From Gonatopus flavifemur (taxonomy: Eukaryota; Arthropoda; Insecta; Hymenoptera; Dryinidae): DNA of 64,000 nucleotides. The translations under genes were made by a program, and so were the position numbers. Of the stretch, positions 54,376-62,987 are shown piece after piece. The notes beneath the pieces are model-generated. The model did no database searches. It was given only the letters and a program-made list of their open reading frames with translations, and was not told the DNA's origin. The stretch is from the NCBI GenBank assembly GCA_018340375.1, contig JAFFJZ010000012.1:7378001-7442000 (forward strand), in the 5' to 3' direction. Each line of letters begins with the position of its first letter. Positions within the stretch are counted from its first letter, which is position 1.

Positions 54376-55335
54376 CATAGGAGTTCCATGTCTCATCAAT
54401 TTTGATTCGCAATGTGGATAGAAGATTATTGGGCCCCATAGAAGTCGTATCCGAATGTATGTATATTATATTCGGGACCTGAATACGAATCATATCCATT
54501 TGTATCCGGTGGTTTACAATACCACCTGAATGAGTTTCATCCATTCCTATCCGGTTCTTCATAATTCTGCTGAAAATCATTTTATTCATTCCAATCCGCA
54601 CTCTACGAGAGTATTTGGTATTTCCCACGTTCATCTAGTTTCATCCGATTGCTTCCAAAGGATCGTATCCGTTTATGTTCATTGCATATTTTAAATAGCT
54701 CTTTTCACTTTTATTCATTGCCATCCGTCTTCACAATTTCATAACTTATCCATTTTCATATAATTTTCTTGAGTGGATTGTATCAGTTTTCATCCATTGC
54801 AGATTCACAATAGTGATAGTATTTTGCTTTATTCACTTCTATCCATTTCGATCGTTTCATATCCCACTTTTTACCATTTGCATGCAGAAGCTGATCCATG
54901 TGCGACGCTTTTTGGGCGTACCAACACATTGTGCGTAACATCTGATTTAGATGCGTCTTTTTGTAAGAGCATGTTATCTGCACTGTTAGAAATTTCTGCA
55001 TTAATTTTAATGTTTTTACTGAAAGTTGTTTTCAAGTACGTGCACGAAATGACTTTCATACACATTTTACATGAAATTTAATGTAAACTGTAGCATAATC
55101 TATAATTGATTCATGTTTTTGTACATTAAATGTAATGTAGAATGTGTATGAACCTGAATTCATGTACGTGGTTGAAAAAAACTTCCAGACATTTCTGACA
55201 GTGGGAGCATATCCGCACTGAGAAAAAAGATTGTGGAGCCAAAATATGTAGTTGCATATGGCGAACGACGGTATGTAGTTGAGTTAACAGAATATTCGGT
55301 AGATCCAATAAAATATAGTCGAAGTGAATGGCATA

Positions 55336-56657
55336 CGAGGTGTGTTCAAAAAGTAAGGTGACTTTGTATTTTTAAGAAAAAATATTTATTTATTTATCAA
55401 TATTTATGTTGTCCCCTTCAAAGTAATCCCCCTCAGCTACAATACACTTATGCCAACGGCTTTTCCAATCCTCAAAGCACTTCTCATAAGCACTTTTCGG
55501 TATAGCCTTGAGCTCTTCCAGCGATGCAGTCTTTATCTCTTCAATCGTTGCAAATCTCCGTCCTTCCATAGGTCTCTTTAGTTTTGGGAACAAGGAAAAG
55601 TCACATGGGGCCAAATCCGGTGAATATGGTGGCTGAGGCATGATTGTGGTGTTGTTTTTGGCCAAAAAATCTCTCACAAGCAAAGATGAGTGAGCAGGGG
55701 CATTATCGTGATGCAAAAGCCTTGAATTATTTTTCCACAATTCTGGACGTTTTCTTCGTATTGCTTCTCGCAAACGGCGCATAACTTCAAGATAATACTG
55801 TTTATTGACCGTACGACCATATGGTAAGAACTCCTGATGCACCACGCCATGGTAATCGAAGAAAACAGTGAGCAAAACTTTGACATTTGATCGAACTTGG
55901 CGTGCTTTTTTCGGTCTTGGCTCATCTGGGGTCTTCCATTGGGACGATTGGACTTTGGTTTCGACATCATAACCATATACCCATGATTCGTCACCAGTTA
56001 TGACCCTTTTGAGTAAATCTGGGTCGTCGTTGACGTCATTCAACAGTTCTTGAGCGATGCTCATGCGACGGTTCTTTTGGTCAAAATTTAGCAATTTCGG
56101 AACAAACTTCGCTGACACACATCTCATGCCCAAAACGTTAGAAAAAATTTCATGGCACGAGCCAAGCGATAAACCAACATCCTCAGCAACTTCTCTGATA
56201 GTGATTCGACGATTTTCCAAAACAATTTTCTTCACTGCTTGAACGTTTTCATCAGTTGTTGACGTGCTTGGGCGTCCAGAGCGAGGCTCGTCATTGGCAT
56301 CTTCCCGGCCGTCTTGGAAGAGTTTGTACCACTTGTAAACATTTTTTTTACTCAGAACAGTTTCACCGTATGCTATTGTCAACATTTTAAGTGTTTCGGA
56401 GCACTTTATTTTATTTTTTACACAAAATTTGATGCAAATCCTTTGATCCATATTTTTCGATAGCAAGAAATCGCCGAGCACGCAAAACACTTATAACCTT
56501 TACGCCTCTCACAACCAAACAAGAAATGCTATACACTTGAAACTTGGTACAGATGTTCGGGAAGAGTGTGCCAACATAAGAAAACAAAAAAATCGATAAT
56601 CGAAAGTACGTTGCCCGCGAAATTTGAAAAGTCACCTTACTTTTTCAACACACCTCG
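55336..56657 (-). mobile_element. Mariner transposon with intact transposase frame, nested in a MITE
   Basis: The element is 1,322 bp flanked by TA (55334-55335 and 56658-56659). The terminal repeats CGAGGTGTGTTCAAAAAGTA and CGAGGTGTGTTGAAAAAGTA continue to AGGTGACTT: 29 bp with one mismatch. Near-identical ends and an open frame point to recent movement. Confidence 0.95.
55390..56451 (-). CDS. Mariner (DD34D) transposase, apparently intact
   Basis: This is a 353-residue transposase. The frame is open to an ATG at 56490, but MDQRICIKFCVKNKIKCSET from the ATG at 56451 matches the family start and is preferred. The N-terminal HTH_48/Mos1-type helix-turn-helix (about residues 3-110) carries WYKLFQDGREDANDEPRSGR, the style seen in GVQW3/SETMAR-related mariners. 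The catalytic residues are D154 (VITGDESWVY), D249 (HHDNAPAH) and D284 (SPDLAPCDF), with 34 residues between the last two. A short tail follows GDYFE. No internal stop is seen. It is antisense to Syx1A and differs clearly from the transposase at 12500-13549. Confidence 0.95.
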   Translation of the reverse strand: MDQRICIKFCVKNKIKCSETLKMLTIAYGETVLSKKNVYKWYKLFQDGREDANDEPRSGRPSTSTTDENVQAVKKIVLENRRITIREVAEDVGLSLGSCHEIFSNVLGMRCVSAKFVPKLLNFDQKNRRMSIAQELLNDVNDDPDLLKRVITGDESWVYGYDVETKVQSSQWKTPDEPRPKKARQVRSNVKVLLTVFFDYHGVVHQEFLPYGRTVNKQYYLEVMRRLREAIRRKRPELWKNNSRLLHHDNAPAHSSLLVRDFLAKNNTTIMPQPPYSPDLAPCDFSLFPKLKRPMEGRRFATIEEIKTASLEELKAIPKSAYEKCFEDWKSRWHKCIVAEGDYFEGDNINIDK

Positions 56658-57534
56658 TATAGTTGAGTTTACCGAATATACTGTTGACTCAGCTACGTAC
56701 CGTCGTTCGCCATATCCAACTACATATTTATTTGGCTCCACAATTTTTTTATTCAGTGCGATGTCATTTGGAATCAAGATGACTTTTTTGCTTATTGAAA
56801 ATTCATATATTACACGAATGAAACTATGCTCTGAATTCGGATACAGTTGGATGAGACTTTTATCTCTTTCCACAGATGAAAATAGATACAAAGCCATAGC
56901 TACATAAAAGTATGACTTTGGATTCAGGTGAATTCAAATTTCATACGTGTTTCCGATAGTAACGGATACCGCTTTTTGATAGGATATATTCGAATCCAAT
57001 TTCTATTCGCAAATCCAAATGAAATCGCATTGCCCGCACAGGGATCATGGTATGAAAATGTCATCATTGATTCTGATTGAAAGTTCATACGTTTCACGAA
57101 TGAACTTTCCTCGCTCGGATTCTTACGAATTGAATTCTCATCATTAGCTACGCGATGAAAATGGATTTACAAATCAATTTATATTTGTAAGATGCAATGA
57201 GATTTGTTTGGATACAAATTTCATCTGTCTCCTGAACATAAACGAAATAATGTTCAGAGCATTTGGGATTTCATTTCTCTATAGATCCGCAACGCTTCTA
57301 AATTGAAAAAGGATGTAAGTGGATTGCAAGTCTCCAATAATTCCCTAATTGCGGATTGAAACTAATGAGAATTCTCTTTGAATAGATGGAATTGGATACT
57401 TATGGACAATCTACCTCACTACTGGATAGAATTCATTCATTTCAATCGTTTTTTTCCAACAGGGATGCCAGGTGGAAACCCGAGTGGCCAGAGTGAAGCC
57501 TGGCAAATCTCGAGTGGGAACTTGTCCAGATAGC

Positions 57535-57697
57535 AATTTAGCCTTGCCGCAATGTTGTCAGACAAGCTTGTGACAAAGTTGACACACGACAAGGGTACAA
57601 CCTTACAAAACCCTTGCAGCAAAGTTGTAGCAACCTTACACTGACAAGGTTGTGAATAATCGAATGAAAAGTCTGACAAGCTTACATGTTATCTGGG
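57535..57697. mobile_element. 163-bp MITE with ACAAGNTTGTGACAA words
   Basis: TCCAGATAGCAATTTAGCC and the complement of CCCAGATAACATGTAAGC are the ends. GACAAGCTTGTGACAAAG, ACAACCTTAC and GACAAGGTTGTG words recur. Flanking 57460-57530 and 57700-57780 share CCAGGTGG / CCAGGCAGG-type sequence of unclear origin. Confidence 0.6.
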
Positions 57698-58636
57698 TGA
57701 AGGGTTCCAGGCAGGACCTGGCTAGTCCCGGGTGGGGATTCAAGTTCGCATGTAAATTTGAGAACCCCGTCCATCCGGGAATTTGCAGTTGGGGTAATCC
57801 TTAGACCGCACCCTTCGAATTGACCTATACTTTCGCATATAAAATTTAATATAAACTTGCATTTTTTCACTAGTTCATAAAGTGATATCAATTTCCCATT
57901 TCAAAGACGTTGAAACTCACACTATTTTAAACATCGCATGTTTCAAATACTCACCGTGTTACGCTAACCCATGTGTGCAGTCTGAAAATGAAGTTCCCAA
58001 ACTAATCAAATAATGCTGTATACCAACGCTATTTTGATACGTTTGAATGCTGAATGATTCACAGAGTTTGATTATTGACTTTTTGGGAGAGGTAAGATTT
58101 GATTTTTCTCATTTTTAAGAATGCTTTGGATACTTGTGTATCAGAAGTAGAATTTTTAATCGTTTTTACGAATTGTCAGGATGAAGTTTCATAATATGTT
58201 TTATTCACAGAAAGGTACAGTATTGAAACGAATACAATTGGTAAATTGAATGTTTTTAAGATTCCTTAGAGAATTTAGTCATGATTTCTTCTTACAGAAT
58301 GAGTCAGGTCAGTTAATGCCATTAAAGGCCCTCAAACGATAGCTGTTCGAAGCGTACGAAGTTTCGCGATACTTTTTACGTGAAATACGTTGGAAATGAA
58401 AATTTGAAATATACCTACACTATAGTCATCAAATACAAAACGTAGAATTGCATCTTGGATTCATACCATAATTTTTTGGAGTATCGAGATGAGAAACGTT
58501 TCAAATTACTTTATTTTATTTGATTATGTTCAATGAAGAGACACCCCTTCCACACAAAATAATAAATGTGAAAGCATGTGATAAGTTCCATATGGTAATA
58601 AAAAAAAGTTTAGAAGTTCAAGGAAAGCACAGCAAT
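57698..58636. other. Intron sequence without recognised features
   Basis: This is AT-rich apart from 57700-57800. The open frames 57437-57891 (minus) are short and unrecognised. No inverted-repeat element was noticed. Confidence 0.4.
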
Positions 58637-58778
58637 TAGGGATGTGTGAACCTTGTTAAACCGAACTTTTCATATATAAAATATTTCAAGTTTCGTTAGA
58701 TGTTTTATAGAAGTCTATAAAAACTAGACATGTTTTGTATAAAAAAAAGTTTGGTTCAACAAAGTTCGCACACCTCTA
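58637..58778. mobile_element. 142-bp MITE with TAGRGRTGTGYGAAC ends
   Basis: TAGGGATGTGTGAACCTTGT and the complement of TAGAGGTGTGCGAACTTTGT are the ends, with AACCGAACTTT / AACCAAACTTT continuing the arms. The core has TTTTATAGAAGTCTATAAAA. Confidence 0.75.
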
Positions 58779-58827
58779 ATTACAATAGATATTTCAATGG
58801 GGTGACTGGTGATGAGGAAATCTTCAA

Positions 58828-59101
58828 CACTGTAAAAAATAATCTGAAATTTCATAAACCAGATGAATATGAAAATTCTGAAACTTGGAATTTAAATCAA
58901 GTTCAATCATGGATTCATGAAATTTACTGCAAAATGTATTAAAACATTCATATAAAAATGCATGAAAAATCATAATTCTGTATGAGATATCATAAAATTC
59001 AATATGAACAGTCAGAAAGGTTTTGAAAATTAATACAAAATTTATATGTTAATTGCTTCATATAAATTTATATGAAATTCAGGAAGCAATTTTTTACAGT
59101 G
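58828..59101. mobile_element. 274-bp MITE with TTCATATAAATTTATATGAA words
   Basis: CACTGTAAAAAATAATCTG and AAGCAATTTTTTACAGTG are the ends. TTCATATAAA, TTTATATGAA and ATTTCATAAA words recur. The 58730-58942 open frame is within it and not a gene. Confidence 0.75.
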
Positions 59102-60050
59102 AAGAGTGCCAATTCCCGCCGATCGATGCAAAAGTGAATGAAGTGTGAATTTTCCAAAGAATCCTTTTTGTATATCGAAAGAGAATACATGATCGTGTGA
59201 TCTTATTCACGTAATTGTCTGTCCAATAATTACATAAATATAACTTCAGAAGAAGGTCAAGGCGAACAATGATTTTTGTGTTGATTCACTACATTGTAAA
59301 GAATATTTATATTGATTTTAATACAAAAGTTTGGAAGCAGTCAACATACATATTTTTTATATTGAATCTCCTATATTTCTATTCAAATTCAAACACAATA
59401 ACGTATACTTAAAATACACAAAAATCCAACCACCCCAACATGGTAGGTGGTAACATGAACTTTGTACACTAAATTTACACTGAGATACAATTTGTTGATA
59501 TTTAACCAATGTAATGTTGGTGTAGCTTTGGTACATAACATTCATTATAGAACCTACCGTAATTTTGTCTGATTCGCATGTATTCTGAGAGAATATTAAA
59601 TAATATTCACTGAAATCATATTCATATCTTGAAATGGTTTTCATACCAAATGTGATTCGAATTCTTATGAAATCTGTTTTGAATTTGAAGGGCATCGTAA
59701 ATGATGATCGTGAATTTTTGGAAAAAAGGAGCATTTGATCGAATGTTTTCAAGTTTTTAGGATATATTTGTGCACAAATGATGTATCTATGGTCGTTCTT
59801 TTGGACGAAAATATTCAATTCCCAGCAAGTTATTCGCCATTTCTCGAGTCTTCAAAAAGAAAAGTTCTTCCACCGCTGCAGATTTTACAGTGCATAGAAT
59901 GAAAGAAAAAACAAAAAATTTCTTATAAGTTGTTGTCCATACAATGACCTACGATTATGAAAAACAATTGAAATTTAAGATAATGACAAAGTTTTGAAAA
60001 AATGCTCTCAATTCCACTTAAAAATCTGGATTTTTCTGACATGGCAAAAC
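59102..60050. other. Intron sequence; unrecognised 153-codon open frame on minus strand
   Basis: The minus frame 59818-59357 is the longest unassigned one here. It begins MNIFVQKNDHRYIICAQIYP and is rich in F, Y, I, N and S. No domain, signal peptide or conserved motif is evident and no splice context is apparent. It is probably a chance frame in AT-rich DNA, but it cannot be excluded by inspection. Confidence 0.3.
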
Positions 60051-60268
60051 TACACTGAGAAAACAGATATCTTGGAAAATATCATAATTTATGGATTTTT
60101 GACGTTGGTCTAACCCGAGTCATAATATTTACATAAACGAACCTCTAAAAGTCCCAGCCATTATGGTACTTTTAGAGGTATCTTCAAGTAAATATTTTGA
60201 CTCGGGTTAGACCAACGCCAAAAATCCATAAATTATGGTATTTTTCAAGATACCTTTTTCTCTGTGTA
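60051..60268 (+). mobile_element. 218-bp MITE (family a), copy 3
   Basis: TACACTGAGAAAACAGATAT and TACCTTTTTCTCTGTGTA are the ends. TTATGGATTTTTGACGTTGG and its complement form the arms. It is shorter in the middle than the 270-bp copies and has GACGTTGGTCTAACC in place of GCGCTGGTCTGACC. Confidence 0.85.
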
Positions 60269-60740
60269 TATTTTTCATCTAATCGTCAAACTGGTAGATA
60301 AATTATTTTATGGGAAAAAGAATACTCAGTATGCCAAAACAAAAATCAAGTCGATCGGATGATTTTTCATCGAGTTGAAAGTGCAGTATTGGGGGGGGGG
60401 ACTTTTTTTCAGGAGATGTCGAATAACCCGTTGAAAATGGAATATTCTTACTCAAAAAAAATCACTATGGATGCATTAATTATGCACAAATACACATTCG
60501 AAATTTTGAAACATTCCATGCAATCCTTTCCTTTCGGGTGTAGGGCTGGACTCGAGACTCGAGTAAAACTAACAAAACTCAATTTTACCAGTTCCAATGC
60601 AAAATTCGTTGCGTCAATGTACAAATATTTAAAGAATGAAATGGGAGGAAATTTCTGAAGGTATTATTTTGAAGAGGTTTCGAAAAAGCTCTTGTCTTGA
60701 CTTGTCTTGGTCTTGAGTGGAGAAAAATTGCTTTATGTCC

Positions 60741-61222
60741 TACACTGAGAGAAATAATTACCAATACCAAGAAAACATATTTTTGAATATTTTTAACCCT
60801 TTCACTGTAAGGTGGGTCTGTGTGACCCGGACATAAATTTGGAAAAATCAAAAAACAGGTATTTGTGAAAATTTTATCGTACATTAGAAGGTTCAAACCT
60901 GTCAAATGAAGTTTGTCGAATTTTTATAATCCCGTTTTGTGCTCATATTAGGCCCCGGGTCTGTCAGACTCACCCTAAACTGAATAATTGGCAAAATAAC
61001 GTTACAGTGAAAGGGTTAAGAATACATATTCTTGATTACAGCTGATATGTTGCAAGCTCAAGTGGAATTCCCTTGGATCAAGAAAATATTTTTTCAATTC
61101 AGGAAATACATCCTTAATTCTAAGAAAATTTTCTCGTATCAAGAGTACAGATTTTTTAAGAAATGGATCTCTTGAAACATCACCATATGTTATTGGTGAT
61201 AGTAATTATTTTTCTCAGTGTA
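60741..61222. mobile_element. MITE with CAAGAAAATAT words, split by a TTAA element
   Basis: TACACTGAGAGAAATAATTA and the complement of TACACTGAGAAAAATAATTA are the ends. AAGAAAATATTTTTT and ATTCTTGAT words recur. The 219-bp element at 60797-61015 is inserted near the left side. Confidence 0.85.
60797..61015. mobile_element. 219-bp piggyBac-like MITE
   Basis: CCCTTTCACTGTAAGG and the complement of CCCTTTCACTGTAACG are the ends. TTAA flanks are exact (60793-60796 and 61016-61019). The interior has GGGTCTGTGTGACCCGG and CCGGGTCTGTCAGACTC. Confidence 0.9.
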
Positions 61223-61734
61223 GATGCAATCAATTTCAGCCTCTCAGACGTGTTATGTCCAGCATACCCACACTTGACTTGGCGTGGAAATTTGTTTTTG
61301 AAAGAGTCTCGAATCCACCTCTATTCGAGTGATGCCCCTTGATGCACAAATCTGCATTTCGATTGCTTCCAAATTTTGTATATAAAATTTACAAACTTTC
61401 TCAACAGTAATCAAACAGTGCAATGAATTTTATTGCATACGTTCTTAGACTCTTTATTGCGATTCCAATTTTTGCATAGAATAAAATTACTTTGACATCG
61501 ATCTCTTTTTTTCATGACGACAACGGAAATTGATTGTACAGTTCTTGAATTTAGTGACAGAATAAATGTTTTATCTTTGTAAATATGTTGATATTCATCA
61601 TTTACAAAAATTTGGTGTGTTGTGAATTTTACAAATATTTATGTGACGTAGTGGAAAAAATCAGCAGCTTTAGAAGCATGAAATCAAATCTCATGTTCTT
61701 TCTTTGAAAGTCAACGAATCGATCATTACAATGA

Positions 61735-61932
61735 AGTTTGAATTGTTTATAGAACTTTAGAAAATTCAGACCCGCAAAATTTGATGAATGATCGTTATTC
61801 AACTTTTCAAATTAACTCCTTGAAATTGGAAACATTGCTAAAGAAAAGTACTGCTAAATTTTGAATCTTCAACAGTTCAGTATTTTGTTATTCTATTACT
61901 TATTTGGTTCAATAAACAATTCGAATTTCAGC
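61735..61932 (-). repeat. Dispersed GCTGAAG repeat, copy 5
   Basis: The minus strand reads GCTGAAATTCGAATTGTTTA, then GAACCAAATAAGTAATAGAA, TAACAAAATACTGAACTG and TTGAAGATTCAAAATTT. It extends through a region resembling AACAATCATTCATCAG of copy 1. Confidence 0.5.
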
Positions 61933-62721
61933 ATCATCATTTGTAATGTAAATCCCATAACGGTTTTCTTACCCTCAGGTGTTTTTATGTAAACTGCATG
62001 TTCGATTTCATTTTCTCAATCGACTTTCTCATTAAATTATTTGTGTAAAGTCAATTATTATGCATCACGGACATGAGAAAACTTCTTTGCTTGTTCTACT
62101 GTTTCATCATTCGGTTCCAAAATGGTAACTGCATGAAATTTTGTAACATGCATGGAATAATTGAAAAAAAAAATCTGTGAAACGTGAAGTTTGGGTTCAA
62201 CAAAATCCATTCTGAAGTTGACGAACACAATTCCCTTCTACTTATCTAGATTTATTCAAGAATGAAAACATTATGTTGATGTCCAACTTTTCCTCTAAAT
62301 TATAATAGTTTCAAATATCTTTATACAATAATAATATTCTTCTTTCCAAGACAGAACTATACCTGTACAGCAGAATCACAGATTCTGAAAAATTTCTTCA
62401 CTGCTTCTATGTCGCTTTTTATTCCGCTCTATACCCAGGAAGTGTTCATCGAATGACCTTGTTCTTTTACACATTTGGCTTATATTTTATTTATAAAACA
62501 TATATCAGGATTATTATATAATTTTTTGAGTAACAAAATTGAAGTGCAGTGAGACAATATCAATGAATGACTCGTACAGTCCGATACCTCCTTGGTAGGA
62601 AAATCTTTGTTTTCTGTGTCTAGATATATCTTTCATGTTTCGTTCGACCTTGTACAGGTATTATACAGCCGAGGAATCATTTTAATTAACTTGAAATTTT
62701 CCATAATCTTTTTGTCCACAG

Positions 62722-62808
62722 AAAATGATCCTCATAACAATCTGCGTTTTAATAGCCGCTGTTATACTGATCACCATAGTCATAGGGTTTCTCCCGGGTA
62801 TGAGTTAA
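62722..62808 (+). CDS. Syx1A: Syntaxin-1A last exon: variant C-terminal membrane anchor and stop
   Basis: The acceptor is tttgtccacag, followed by 28 codons and TAA. The product is KMILITICVLIAAVILITIV followed by IGFLPGMS. About 22 uninterrupted hydrophobic residues form a tail anchor, and the K completes a KARRK patch with the previous exon. Frame, acceptor and anchor length all fit a syntaxin terminal exon. The sequence, however, is unlike the KKIMILIC-type anchor known from Drosophila and mammalian syntaxin 1. Alternative anchor exons are established for C. elegans unc-64. A second, KKIM-type exon was not recognised between 45909 and 64000 and may lie downstream. Confidence 0.85.
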   Translation, partial: KMILITICVLIAAVILITIVIGFLPGMS

Positions 62809-62953
62809 GTTGCCAAAAGAGGAGGAAGACATAGTTAGAAGAAAAGGGAGATGAATGAAAATGCTAAATAATGCGTGACATGAAAGAGTAAAAAAACAAA
62901 TTGTTCATGTATGGATGTGTTCACGCGTTTAAACACTTACACATACACGTGTG

Positions 62954-62987
<34 letters not shown>

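Larger units (their letters stand above)
55216..56758. mobile_element. ~220-bp foldback MITE split by a mariner
   Basis: CACTGAGAAAAAAGATTGTG at 55216 and the complement of CACTGAATAAAAAAATTGTG at 56758 start arms that pair over ~85 nt. These include GGAGCCAAA and ATATGGCGAACGACGGTA. The mariner 55336-56657 lies between them, so without it the MITE is about 221 bp. The MITE came first. Confidence 0.88.
7630..62808 (+). other. Syx1A: Syntaxin-1A gene body, 3' seven exons
   Basis: Seven exons splice in frame into 255 residues that read as arthropod Syntaxin-1A. The product is a plasma-membrane t-SNARE that pairs with SNAP-25 and synaptobrevin and drives vesicle fusion at synapses. Exon lengths are 100, 75, 183, 74, 138, 111 and 87 nt. 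Every intron is GT-AG. The Habc three-helix domain is encoded by the first three exons here, the linker by the fourth, the SNARE motif by the fifth and sixth, and the membrane anchor by the seventh. The usual protein is about 290 residues, so roughly 36 N-terminal residues are missing. No exon for them was found in bases 1-7629. The introns of 27, 5.4, 5.0 and 16.8 kb are packed with mobile DNA. Drosophila Syx1A, by contrast, is compact. Confidence 0.95.

Noticed and set aside
45909..62721. Canonical KKIM-type anchor exon within the last intron
   Set aside because: Scanning AG-preceded sequence for Lys-Lys-Ile-Met-like codons followed by a hydrophobic run gave no candidate.
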